64,000 nt of DNA from positions 434,001-498,000 of the forward strand of contig CAVZBZ010000004.1 in assembly GCA_963773665.1 (NCBI GenBank), in the 5' to 3' direction. Of this stretch, positions 36,077-44,443 are shown piece by piece. Under the pieces are notes generated by a model. The model ran no database searches and was not told where the DNA came from. It saw nothing but the letters and a program-made list of their open reading frames with translations. The position numbers and the translations under genes are program-made. The stretch's first letter is position 1; each line of letters begins with the position of its first letter. Origin of the DNA: DATJLY01 sp963773665 (GTDB lineage: Bacteria > Pseudomonadota > Alphaproteobacteria > ATCC43930 > CGMCC-115725).

Positions 36077-37207
36077 TCAGCGCACGCACACCGTCTCGAC
36101 CTCGAGGTCGGCGCCCAAAATCTCTTCGAGCAGCGAGAAGGCGGCGTGCAGCGCCTCCATCGGATGGATGCGGCGCAACGGATAGCGGCGCGAGAGGCGG
36201 TCCCAGCACACCACCGCCTGGTCGAGTTTGCCGAGTGCGTCGCCGATCTCCCAGATGGTGCCGCGGCAATTGCGCAGGAAGGCGAGGAACGGCGCGGGAT
36301 CGGTCTTGCGGATGAACATCTTGTCGTAGCCGTCCTCGTAGTCGGCGAGGATCGCTTCGATCTTGCCCCACTGCGCCCTGAGCTCGGTCCTGACGCGGTA
36401 GTGCAGCGGCTGCAGCGCGTGCCGCGCCGGCCCCGCGCCCATGCCCGCCATGACCTCGCTGTTCTTGAGCCAGCGCGCGAGCTCCATGAGCGCCGGCTTC
36501 AGGCGCTGGTACTGATAGGCATAGAAGGTGATGACCTTCCACGCATAGAGGATCTCGAGCGCGCCGTCCTCGGGCAGGCGGAAGGTGACGATGATCGGCG
36601 CGAGCGCCTCCTCGTCCTTCGCCTCCCACAGTTTCTCGATGAGCTTCTTCACCTTGACGCGCGATGCCGTGGCCTCGGGGTATGCCGCGCGAACGATCGG
36701 CACGAAGCGTTCCTGGATGAGCCCCTGGATCTCCGACCATTGCTCGTCGCTGATGTCGAGATAGCGGTCGTTGACCGCGATCGACTCGGCATCGACCACG
36801 TCGCGCAACAGGAACGGGTCGAGCGTCGGCAACCGCGCCAGGAGGCGCAGGAGCCGCAGATCCTCGTCGAACGCCTCGCGGTCGCCGTTGCGGTTGAGGC
36901 CGCATTTCTCGGCGAGCGCCGCCTCGAGCTGGCGGTCGTGCAGGAAGATGGTGCTGCCGCCCTCGCCGGGACTGCGCTCGTTGAACGGGAAATAGAGTTT
37001 GGTGCCGACCGGCGGGTCGCGCCGCGAGCTGCGTTCGACCGGCAGCACGCTGTGCTTCATCACCACGACCTGGTTGAGGCGCGGGTGGCGGAAGAACAGC
37101 TCCGCCCCGCCGGGATTGTCGGCGAGGAGTTTCAGCGTCGTGCCGTTGCAGTCGAACACGCGCGACGATCCGGTGTCGATCATCGGGCTGAAGAGGTCGT
37201 CCTTCAT
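36077..37207 (-). CDS. uncharacterised 376-aa protein
   Basis: I do not recognise this protein. It has no signal peptide or membrane segment. The N-terminal 130 residues look beta-rich and mixed (SSRVFDCNGTTLKLLADNPGGAELFFRHPRLNQVVVMKHSVLPVERS, then TKLYFPFNERSPGEGGSTIFLHDRQLEAAL). The rest is strongly helical and rich in Trp and aromatic residues (EILYAWKVITFYAYQYQRLKPALMELARWLKNSEV). Codon use and GC match its neighbours. It runs divergently from the binding-protein gene at 37300. A soluble cytosolic role is likely; nothing more can be supported. Confidence 0.7.
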   Translation of the reverse strand: MKDDLFSPMIDTGSSRVFDCNGTTLKLLADNPGGAELFFRHPRLNQVVVMKHSVLPVERSSRRDPPVGTKLYFPFNERSPGEGGSTIFLHDRQLEAALAEKCGLNRNGDREAFDEDLRLLRLLARLPTLDPFLLRDVVDAESIAVNDRYLDISDEQWSEIQGLIQERFVPIVRAAYPEATASRVKVKKLIEKLWEAKDEEALAPIIVTFRLPEDGALEILYAWKVITFYAYQYQRLKPALMELARWLKNSEVMAGMGAGPARHALQPLHYRVRTELRAQWGKIEAILADYEDGYDKMFIRKTDPAPFLAFLRNCRGTIWEIGDALGKLDQAVVCWDRLSRRYPLRRIHPMEALHAAFSLLEEILGADLEVETVCVR

Positions 37208-37299
37208 GTTCTTCCGCGAGGAGGTGGCGGCGGCGCGCCCCGATTGCAGCGCAGGAAAGTTAAGAATTCCCCTCTGCCAACCCTCTGGTATGGTCGGGC

Positions 37300-38283
37300 A
37301 TGCGTCTCATCGTCCTTCTCTTGCTGCTTCTCCTGCCGCGCCAGGCTCCGGCCGAGGAGATCAAGGTCGGCATCGTGCGGACCGTCTCCTCGGGCCACGT
37401 CTTCATCGCCATCGAGAAGGGCTATTTCGCGGCCGAGGGGTTCGAGGTGACGCTCGTCCCGTTCGAGGCGGCGCAGCCCGTGGCGGTCGCGGTCGTGACC
37501 GGGAATTGCGATGTCGGCGTGTCGGCGCTGACGGCCGGGTTCTATGCGCTCGCGGGACAGGGCGAGCTGCGCCTCGTCGCGGGGCAAAGCCGCGACATCC
37601 CCTCTTACCAGAATATCAATTATCTCGCCTCGAACCGCGCCTTTGCCGCGGGCCTCGTCGCGCCCAGGGACCTGCCCGGCCATTCGCTCGCCATCACCCA
37701 GATCGGCGCGCCCGGCCACTATGCGCTGGGGCTCTTGGCCGAGAAGTACCGCTTCGACCTCAAGAGCATCCGGCTCGTGCCGCTGCAATCCTTTCCGAAC
37801 ATCGTGTCGGCGCTCGCGGGGAACCAGGTCGATGCCGGCATGCTCGCTGCCACGCCCGGCATCGCCGCGGTCGACAAGGGTGCGGCGAAGCTCATCGGCT
37901 GGGTTGGCGACGAGACGCCGTGGCAGGCCGGCGGCGTGTTCGTCTCGACGCTGACGGCCAACGACCGGCCCGAATTCGTCGAGCGCTTCCTGCGCGCCTA
38001 TATCCGCGGCGCGCGGGACTATTTCGCGGCGTTCTCGGCGCCCGACGGCACGCGCCGCGACGGTCCGGGCGCGCCCGCGGCGCTTGCCATCATCGCCAAA
38101 TACACCGGCGAAACCCCGGCCCAGATCGCGCGCGCGGTGGCCTATGTCGATCCCGAGGCGCGCTTCGATGAAGCCGACATCCTGCGCCAGATCGCCTGGT
38201 ACAAATCGCAGAACATGCTGAAGGACACGATCGACGGCGCCACCCTCATCGACCGCCGCTACGTCAAGCCGCTGAACCCGTAG
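37300..38283 (+). CDS. NMT1/SsuA-type ABC substrate-binding protein (copy A)
   Basis: A 327-residue periplasmic binding protein of the nitrate/sulfonate/taurine/pyrimidine-precursor group. A short signal peptide (MRLIVLLLLLLLPRQAPA) precedes EEIKVGIVRTVSSGHVFIAIEKGYFAAEGFEVTLVPF. AAQPVAVAVVTGNCDVGVSALTAGFYALAGQGELR and GHYALGLLAEKYRFDLKSIRLVPLQSFPNIVSALAGNQVDAG follow. It is closely related along its length to the gene at 46094. The ABC operon at 39943-41542 lies nearby on the other strand and could be its partner. Confidence 0.9.
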   Translation: MRLIVLLLLLLLPRQAPAEEIKVGIVRTVSSGHVFIAIEKGYFAAEGFEVTLVPFEAAQPVAVAVVTGNCDVGVSALTAGFYALAGQGELRLVAGQSRDIPSYQNINYLASNRAFAAGLVAPRDLPGHSLAITQIGAPGHYALGLLAEKYRFDLKSIRLVPLQSFPNIVSALAGNQVDAGMLAATPGIAAVDKGAAKLIGWVGDETPWQAGGVFVSTLTANDRPEFVERFLRAYIRGARDYFAAFSAPDGTRRDGPGAPAALAIIAKYTGETPAQIARAVAYVDPEARFDEADILRQIAWYKSQNMLKDTIDGATLIDRRYVKPLNP

Positions 38284-38286
38284 CCC

Positions 38287-39231
38287 TCACCCCGAGCGGT
38301 GGAGCGGCAGCTTCGTGCCGGCGGCGGTGCGCTCGACCACCACCTCGCCGCGGAAGCGGAACAGCTTGGCCGGCCGTCCGCCGGTCCCGGTCGAGACCTC
38401 GCCGGTCTCCTCGACGAGGCCCTGGCTCTCGATCAGGCGGCGGAAATTCTGCTTGTGCAGGCGCCGTCCCGCCAAGGCCTCGACCGTGCGCTGCAATTGC
38501 AGGAGCGTGAAGGCAGCCGGCATCAGCTCGAACACGACGGGGCGATACTTGATCTTGGCCCTGAGGCGCGCGATGCCGGTCGCAAGGATGCGGCGGTGGT
38601 CGTGCGTCATCGCCATGCCGAGCGGCAGGTCGGACCGGCCCTCGCCCGCTTCCGGCACGAGCCCCGCCTCCCACAAAAGCTCGTAGCGCTGCAGCACGAA
38701 TTCCTCGTTCCATTGCCGGACCGAGGGCGCGAAATTCACCGCGATACGCTCGCGCCGCGCGCGCTCGGCGTCCGGCGCAGCACTCCGCGCCCAGGCGTCG
38801 AGGCGCGGCAGGATCGCGCCGGCCACCATCGGCGGCGCGCCCGCGCGCCAGTCCTCCCACGGGAAATAGCCGTACCAGCTATGCCATCCGGCAGCGGCTG
38901 ATGCTGCGCCGGCGCGCTCGCGCGTAAGGCCGAGATAACTGATCGAGACGACGCGCCCGCCCGCCTCGTCGCGTGTGCGGTCGCGGTCGGCAAAGGTGTA
39001 GAGCTGCTCGACATAGCCCAAGGGATAGCGCGTCTGCTCCTCGACCCAGGCGCGCACGCCCTGCTGCAGGCTGCGGTGGCGCGACTGGAACGGACCCGAC
39101 GGCAGCGCGCGCCCGCCGTCGAGCGCGAGGACGCGCGGCTCTTCGGCCGTCACGGCGACGATCACGGCGGTGAGATCGATGGCCAGCGTCTCGCTCGCTG
39201 CGGCGGCGTCTTGATCGAACTGCTGCGCCAT
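38287..39231 (-). CDS. NadQ/NrtR-like regulator of NAD biosynthesis
   Basis: A 314-residue protein with an N-terminal Nudix-like part (VIVAVTAEEPRVLALDGGRALPSGPFQ, then QQGVRAWVEEQTRYPLGYVEQLYTFADRDR). The C-terminal winged helix of the NrtR type follows: HDHRRILATGIARLRAKIKYRPVVFELMPAAFTLLQLQRTVEALAGRRLHKQNFRRLIES. I do not see a complete catalytic Nudix box, so it probably acts as a ligand sensor. Alphaproteobacterial members of this group repress de novo NAD synthesis genes, and nadA-nadC lie 4 kb away behind two matching dyads. It is the last gene of a minus-strand operon with a GNAT protein and an ABC importer. Confidence 0.8.
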   Translation of the reverse strand: MAQQFDQDAAAASETLAIDLTAVIVAVTAEEPRVLALDGGRALPSGPFQSRHRSLQQGVRAWVEEQTRYPLGYVEQLYTFADRDRTRDEAGGRVVSISYLGLTRERAGAASAAAGWHSWYGYFPWEDWRAGAPPMVAGAILPRLDAWARSAAPDAERARRERIAVNFAPSVRQWNEEFVLQRYELLWEAGLVPEAGEGRSDLPLGMAMTHDHRRILATGIARLRAKIKYRPVVFELMPAAFTLLQLQRTVEALAGRRLHKQNFRRLIESQGLVEETGEVSTGTGGRPAKLFRFRGEVVVERTAAGTKLPLHRSG

Positions 39232-39236
39232 CGTCG

Positions 39237-39938
39237 TCAGCCGCGCAGCGCCGCGAGGCTTTGCCGCTGGCGCCCCGCCGCATCGAAATTCGCCGGATCG
39301 AGCCAGCGCCGGAACGAAGCCCTCAGCGCAGGCCATTCGCCATCGACGATCGAGTACCAGGCCGTGTCGCGATTGCGGCCCTTCACCACCTGGGCATGGC
39401 GGAACACGCCTTCGAAGCGGAATCCCAGACGCTCCGCCGCCGCCCGCGAGGGCGCGTTCAAGGCATTGCACTTCCACTCGTAGCGGCGATAGCCCAGCTC
39501 GTTGAACGCGCGCGCCATCATCAGGTACATGGCCTCGCTCGCGGCCTTGGTGCGCTGGAGGGCAGGCGCGAAATGGATGTGCCCGACCTCGATCGTGCCG
39601 TTCGCCCGGTCGATGCGCAGATATGATGCGACGCCAAGCGCCGTGCCGCTCGCGTGATCGATCACCGCATGGAACAGCGGATCGTCGCGCGCTGCGGCCG
39701 CCTCGAGCCAGGAGCGATGCACGCGCTGGTCGGCGAAAGGCCCGTAAGGGAGATAGGTCCAGCCGCGTCCGTCACGGTCCTCGGCGAACGCCTGCCAAAG
39801 CGCATCGCCATGGCGCGCGGGATCGAGCGGGGCGACGGTTGCGTAGCGGCCCGCCATCGCCGTGCGCGGCGGCGGCGGCCGCGCCGTCCAGCCGGGAACT
39901 TCCGGCCCTATGTCCTGGTCGAGCTCGTTCCGCGGCAC
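39237..39938 (-). CDS. GNAT-family N-acetyltransferase
   Basis: A 233-residue acetyltransferase of the RimJ/RimL type. ATVAPLDPARHGDALWQAF opens the domain. VIDHASGTALGVASYLRID and TIEVGHIHFAPALQRTKAASEAMYLMMARAF form the acetyl-CoA site region. YEWKCNALNAPSRAAAERLGFRFEGVFRH is the standard tail. The substrate is unknown. It sits between the ABC permease (4 bases away) and the NadQ/NrtR-like regulator (5 bases away), so all belong to one transcript. Confidence 0.88.
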   Translation of the reverse strand: MPRNELDQDIGPEVPGWTARPPPPRTAMAGRYATVAPLDPARHGDALWQAFAEDRDGRGWTYLPYGPFADQRVHRSWLEAAAARDDPLFHAVIDHASGTALGVASYLRIDRANGTIEVGHIHFAPALQRTKAASEAMYLMMARAFNELGYRRYEWKCNALNAPSRAAAERLGFRFEGVFRHAQVVKGRNRDTAWYSIVDGEWPALRASFRRWLDPANFDAAGRQRQSLAALRG

Positions 39939-39942
39939 GTCC

Positions 39943-40776
39943 TCAGCGCCAGGACAGGAACGCCTTTTCCGACAGCGTCAGGATCGCGCCGAGGCCGAGG
40001 CCCAGGATCGACAGGATGACGACGCCAGCCATCAGGTCGTCGGTCTGCATCAAGTTCCCGGCGGTGAGCAGGAATGCGCCGATGCCGAATTGCGCGCCGA
40101 TCATTTCCGCGGTTACGACGAGCAGCAGCGCCGTCGCCATCGAGATGCGGAATCCCGCCAGGATGCCCGGCAGCGCCGACGGCAGGATGATCTTCCAGAT
40201 GATGCCGGACATCGGCACGTTGAAGCTCTGCGCCATGCGGATGAGGTTGCGCGGCACGCTGTCGATGCCGGCGAAGGTGGCGATGATGGTCGGGAAGAAC
40301 ACGCCCGAGGCGATGGTGACGACCTTGGGCGCCTCGCCGATGCCGAGCCACAGAATGAAGAGCGGCAGGAGCGCGATCTTCGGAATGGGATAGATCGCCG
40401 ACACCATCGGCATGCCGACCGCGCGCGACACCGAGGAAAGTCCCATGGCGACACCGACGACGAGGCCGAGCCCGGTGCCGATCACCCAGCCCGAGCCGAT
40501 GCGCATCAGCGAAGTCGAGAGATGAACCCAGAGATCGCCCGAGCGCGCGAGGCTCCAAAGGGCCTCGCAGATCGCGACCGGCGAGGGCAGGAACACCGGA
40601 TCGATCCAGCGCCGCGAGATCGCCACCTGCCACAGCGCGATGACGATCGCGAACGCGATCCACGAATGGAGCGCGTTCGGCTTCGGCAGGAAGCCGCCGC
40701 CGCGGAAGGCAACCTCGCGCCGCCCGTCGGCGACCGACACGCCGGCGCGCGGCGCGGCGATGGTATCTTCAAGCAT
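39943..40776 (-). CDS. ABC importer permease, SsuC/TauC/NrtB type
   Basis: A 277-residue inner-membrane permease with about six hydrophobic segments. The coupling helix motif is seen in AGFRISMATALLLVVTAEMIGAQFGIGAFLLTAGNLMQTDDLMAGV, and LPLFILWLGIGEAPKV is typical of nitrate/sulfonate/taurine-type permeases. It overlaps the ATPase gene by eight bases. Its binding protein is not in the same operon; copy A at 37300 is the nearest candidate. Confidence 0.92.
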   Translation of the reverse strand: MLEDTIAAPRAGVSVADGRREVAFRGGGFLPKPNALHSWIAFAIVIALWQVAISRRWIDPVFLPSPVAICEALWSLARSGDLWVHLSTSLMRIGSGWVIGTGLGLVVGVAMGLSSVSRAVGMPMVSAIYPIPKIALLPLFILWLGIGEAPKVVTIASGVFFPTIIATFAGIDSVPRNLIRMAQSFNVPMSGIIWKIILPSALPGILAGFRISMATALLLVVTAEMIGAQFGIGAFLLTAGNLMQTDDLMAGVVILSILGLGLGAILTLSEKAFLSWR

Positions 40777-41542
40777 CGACCACCTCCCGTTCAGCGCTCG
40801 AGGCTTCGTCGCGGATCAGCGACCACAGCCGGTTGCCGAGTTCGGCAAGCTCGACCTGCGCCGATGTCCGGGTGCGCTCGCGCTGGGGGATGCGCACCTC
40901 GACGACCTCCTTGATCCGTCCCGGCCGGCGCGACAGCACCATGATGCGGTCGGCAAGCCGGAGGCATTCGTGGAAATTGTGCGTGACGTAGACGCCGGAA
41001 ATGCGCTCGCGCAGCCACAGATCGAGGAAGTCCTCCATCAGCAGGTCGCGCGTCTGCGCATCCAAGGCGGAAAGCGGCTCGTCCATCAGCAGCACGGCTG
41101 GGCGCACGACGAGCGCGCGGGCAATGCCGACGCGCTGCTTCATGCCGCCGGACAGCTGCTTCGGCAGCGCGTTCGCGAATTCGTCGAGCTTCGTGCGCTG
41201 CAGCGCGTCCTTGACCCGCTCGGCGCGCTCCTTGGCCGACAGCCGATGGTGCTCCAGCGGCAGCGCCACGTTCTGCGCCACCGTCCGCCACGGCAGCAGC
41301 GCGAAATCCTGGAAGATGTAGGTCAGCGGATTGAGACAGTCGTCGGCCGGCGCGCCCTCCATGTGGACCGTGCCGTCCGACGCTTTGAGGATTCCGCCCA
41401 TGATTCCCAAGAGCGTGGACTTGCCGCAGCCGGACGGTCCGATCACCGAGACGATCTCGCCCTTGCGCAGATGGAGGCGGACATCCTCCAGCACCTCGAG
41501 CTCGCCATAGGCGTGGCGCTTGACGTTAACGATCACTTCCAT
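40769..41542 (-). CDS. ABC importer ATPase, SsuB/TauB type
   Basis: A 257-residue ATPase. Walker A GPSGCGKST lies at residues 35-43, with Q-loop FQDFALLPWRTV, signature LSGGMKQRVG, Walker B VLLMDEPLSALD and switch His in YVTHNFHE. RRPGRIKEVVEV near the C-terminus is usual for nitrate/taurine-type importers. The ATG at 41542 is preferred to an in-frame TTG at 41548. It is the first gene of the operon that ends in the NadQ/NrtR-like gene, and it is divergent from the sulfatase. Confidence 0.93.
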   Translation of the reverse strand: MEVIVNVKRHAYGELEVLEDVRLHLRKGEIVSVIGPSGCGKSTLLGIMGGILKASDGTVHMEGAPADDCLNPLTYIFQDFALLPWRTVAQNVALPLEHHRLSAKERAERVKDALQRTKLDEFANALPKQLSGGMKQRVGIARALVVRPAVLLMDEPLSALDAQTRDLLMEDFLDLWLRERISGVYVTHNFHECLRLADRIMVLSRRPGRIKEVVEVRIPQRERTRTSAQVELAELGNRLWSLIRDEASSAEREVVDA

Positions 41543-41624
41543 GGGCAAATCCTAGTCCCAGGCCGGGAGTGTAACCATTTGCCGGCGGCTTGTCATCGCA
41601 CGGAGGCGGGGGTATCGCTTGGCG

Positions 41625-43214
41625 ATGACAATGCCCGCCGCTACCCGGCCCAATTTCCTCGTTTTCATCGCCGACCAGCTCCGCGCCGACCACCTGGGCT
41701 GCTACGGCAACAAGATCGTGCGCACGCCGGCGATCGACCGGCTCGCTGCCGAGGGTTTTGCCGCCGACCGGTTCCACGTCGCCTCGCCCATCTGCATGCC
41801 GAACCGGGCGAGCCTCCTGACCGGCCGCATGCCGTCGCTGCACGGCGTGCGCCACAACGGCATTCCGCTGTCGCTGAAGGCTACGAACTTCGTCGAACTG
41901 TTGCGCGCGGCCGGCTACCGCACGGCGCTCGTCGGCAAGTCGCATCTCCAGAACATGACCGGCAACCCGCCGTTCTGGCCGCGCGATCCGGATCTCCGCG
42001 GCCGGCCCGAGGCGGTCGTCCGCGAAGGAAACTACGACCAGGAATGGAAGCCCAACTGGCGCAACGACCCAAAGCACGACGTCGACCTGCCATTTTACGG
42101 CTTCGAGCAGGTGTACCTGACGGTCGATCATGGCGACGACATCGAGGGCCATTACCGCCGCTGGCTGCGCGCGCAAACGCCCGACGCCGATCGCCTGATC
42201 GGGCCGCAGAACGCGATCCCGACGCCGGACTTGGCGCTGTTCAAGGCCCGCCAGGCGTGGCGAACCCGGCTCCCCGTGGCGCTTCATCCCACGTCATATT
42301 GCGCAGCGATGAGCGAGCAGGTGCTGGACGAAGCGGCGCGCGACCAAAAGCCGTTCTTTCTCTTTTGCTCGTTCGCCGACCCGCACCATCCGTTCACGCC
42401 GCCGGGCAAATACTGGGACATGTACCGGCCGTCGGACGTCGAGCTGCCGCGTTCGTTCCGGATGAGCGCCAACCGGCCGCCGCCGCATCTCGCGGCGCTC
42501 TTGGCGGCGCGTGACGAGGGCCGCGCGCAAAAACACACGCCGCAGCTTTTCGCCTGCACCGAGGAGGAGGCGCGCGAGGCGATCGCGCTCAATTACGGCT
42601 CGATCAGCTTCATCGACGACGCCGTGGCGCGGGTGCTCGCCCGTCTCCAGGGTCTCGGCCTCGCCGAGGATACGGTGGTGATCTTCACCTCCGACCACGG
42701 CGACTTCATGGGCGACCATCAGCTCCTGCTGAAGGGGCCGATCCATTATCGCGGCATCATCCGCTCGCCGTTGCTGTGGCGCGACCCCGCGGGCGCTAAA
42801 GGCCAGCGCAGCGATGCGCTGTGCGGGGCCATCGATTTCGCGCCGACCATTCTGGCCCGCGCCGGCGTCACGCCGTTCAACGGCATCCAGGGCAAGGACA
42901 TGGGCCCGCTCATCGCCGGGACAACGACCGAACACCATGCCGAGCTGCTGGTCGAGGAAGAAGGACAAAGGCCGCAGCCGCCGTTCGAGGGCCGCGTGCG
43001 CATGCGCTCGCTCGTCACCGGGCGCCACCGTCTTAGCCTCTATGACGGCGCCACTTGGGGCGAGCTTTACGACACCGAATCCGATCCCGACGAGATGGTC
43101 AATCTGTGGGACGATCCGGCAAGCGCGGCGCTGCGCGCGGAGCTCGTGCGGCGCCTCGCACAAAAAATGATCGCGCTGTCGGAGACGAGCCCCAATCCGA
43201 CCGCGGCGGCGTAG
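41625..43214 (+). CDS. type I (Cys-type) sulfatase
   Basis: A 529-residue alkaline-phosphatase-superfamily hydrolase. The formylglycine motif is CMPNR (Cys57 to Arg61) followed by ASLLTGRMPS, the standard C-x-P-x-R signature. Metal ligands are in FIADQLRADHLG (Asp17) and FTSDHGDFMGDH. No signal peptide is visible, so a cytosolic location is likely. Maturation needs a formylglycine-generating enzyme, which is not in this window. It is divergent from a sulfonate/taurine-type ABC operon, which suggests a shared use for sulfur compounds. Confidence 0.92.
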   Translation: MTMPAATRPNFLVFIADQLRADHLGCYGNKIVRTPAIDRLAAEGFAADRFHVASPICMPNRASLLTGRMPSLHGVRHNGIPLSLKATNFVELLRAAGYRTALVGKSHLQNMTGNPPFWPRDPDLRGRPEAVVREGNYDQEWKPNWRNDPKHDVDLPFYGFEQVYLTVDHGDDIEGHYRRWLRAQTPDADRLIGPQNAIPTPDLALFKARQAWRTRLPVALHPTSYCAAMSEQVLDEAARDQKPFFLFCSFADPHHPFTPPGKYWDMYRPSDVELPRSFRMSANRPPPHLAALLAARDEGRAQKHTPQLFACTEEEAREAIALNYGSISFIDDAVARVLARLQGLGLAEDTVVIFTSDHGDFMGDHQLLLKGPIHYRGIIRSPLLWRDPAGAKGQRSDALCGAIDFAPTILARAGVTPFNGIQGKDMGPLIAGTTTEHHAELLVEEEGQRPQPPFEGRVRMRSLVTGRHRLSLYDGATWGELYDTESDPDEMVNLWDDPASAALRAELVRRLAQKMIALSETSPNPTAAA

Positions 43215-43372
43215 GCGTCAGCGCCTTCCCCAGGCGCGCAGCGGTCCAAGCCCGTGCGGGTCGATCGAATAGACGCGTCGCGGCCCCCTTGGAACGGCTC
43301 CAAAATCGGTCAACTCGTATGGTACCTGGACCGGTCAAATCATGCGCGAGCGACATGCGCAAAGGTCCACCC

Positions 43373-43402
43373 TTGACATGCCCTTATGCTCAGGCGTAGC
43401 AT
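43373..43402 (+). promoter_or_regulatory. candidate nadA promoter
   Basis: TTGACA at 43373-43378 matches the sigma-70 -35 consensus exactly. TAGCAT at 43397-43402, 18 bases later, is a fair -10. The -10 falls inside the first dyad, so a bound repressor would block RNA polymerase. Confidence 0.55.
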
Positions 43403-43404
43403 AA
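43384..43404. promoter_or_regulatory. candidate NadQ/NrtR operator 1 upstream of nadA
   Basis: A 21-bp dyad with outer arms TTATGCT and AGCATAA as exact complements around a 7-base core. It aligns position for position with the second dyad 26 bases downstream, sharing TGCTCA on the left and AGCATA on the right. It covers the likely -10 element. Confidence 0.65.
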
Positions 43405-43409
43405 TGGCA

Positions 43410-43430
43410 GAGTGCTCAAATTGAGCATAT
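43410..43430. promoter_or_regulatory. candidate NadQ/NrtR operator 2 upstream of nadA
   Basis: TGCTCAA and TTGAGCA are exact complements around a single central base, within a 21-bp frame matching operator 1. It ends nine bases before the nadA ATG, where binding would also hinder transcription start or elongation. Confidence 0.65.
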
Positions 43431-43439
43431 AGGGTCAGC

Positions 43440-44430
43440 ATGCCGGATAGTTTGGAGCGCGATGTCCTCGCCCGCACGCGGCATCTCTACGACCGGGTCG
43501 CCCGCGCGATCCCGCCGGTCGAGTGGGGAGTTTTCGCCGGCGACATCGACGCCATTCTCGCGCTGAAGCGCGCGCGCCGCGCCGTCATCCTGGCGCACAA
43601 TTACCAGACGCCGGAGATTTATCACTGCGTCGCCGACATCACCGGCGACAGTCTCGCGCTCGCGCGCGAGGCCGTGCGCACCGATGCGCGGGTGATCGTC
43701 TTGGCCGGCGTCCACTTCATGGCCGAGACGGCGAAGCTGCTCAATCCTGAAAAGACCGTGCTCGATGCCCGATCTCGCGGCCGGGTGCTCGCTCGCCGCC
43801 TCGATCACGGCCGACGACGTGCGGCTCATGCGGCAGCGTTATCCCGGCGTGCCGGTGGTGAGCTACGTCAACACCTCGGCCGCGGTCAAGGCCGAGAGCG
43901 ACATCTGCTGCACCTCGGGCAATGCGAAGCGGGTTGTGGAATCGCTGGGCGCGCCGCGCGTCATCATGCTGCCCGACGAATATCTCGCGCAAAACGTCGC
44001 GGCCGAGACCAAGGTCGAGATCGTCGCCTGGCGCGGTCATTGCGAGGTGCACGAACGCTTCACCGCAGCCGAGATCGCCGAACTGCGGGGGCGCTATCCC
44101 GGCGTCGTCGTGCTCGCCCATCCGGAATGCCCGCCCGAGGTGGTCGCCGCCTCCGATTTTTGCGGCTCGACCGCGGCGATGGCGGACTATGTCGGCATGC
44201 ACCATCCGGCGCGCGTCGTGCTGATGACCGAATGCTCGATGAGCGACAACGTCGCGCTCGTCCATCCCGAGACCGAGTTCGTGCGGCCGTGCAATCTCTG
44301 CCCGCACATGAAGCGGATCACGCTTTCCAACATCCGCCGCGCGCTCGAGACCATGACGCACGAAGTGACGATCGATCCCGCCACCGCGTCGCGTGCGCGC
44401 CGCGCGGTCGAGCGCATGCTCGCGCTCTGA
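43440..44430 (+). pseudogene. nadA: quinolinate synthase NadA, one-base frameshift
   Basis: Two frames together give a complete 329-residue quinolinate synthase. The first part includes AVILAHNYQTPEIYHCVADITGDSLALARE and ends at LNPEKTVL. The second begins MPDLAAGCSLAASITADD and includes SDICCTSGNA, HPECPPEVVAASDFCGSTAAM and RPCNLCPHMKRITL, with the three Cys ligands of the 4Fe-4S cluster. The break is at 43763-43764 and removing one base gives exactly 330 codons. NadA condenses iminoaspartate with dihydroxyacetone phosphate. Loss would make the cell depend on salvage, so a sequence error is more likely. AGGGT lies before the ATG. Confidence 0.88.
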
Positions 44431-44443
44431 AGGAGGAAAAGCG

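Noticed and set aside
35634..36185. A 183-codon plus-strand open frame in the scar region
   Set aside because: It crosses the palindrome and the end of the 376-aa gene, and its translation is low-complexity and Arg-rich without motifs.
43440..44430. Programmed frameshifting in nadA
   Set aside because: The break lacks a slippery heptamer, the family does not use recoding, and four similar one-base insertions occur in unrelated genes in the window.
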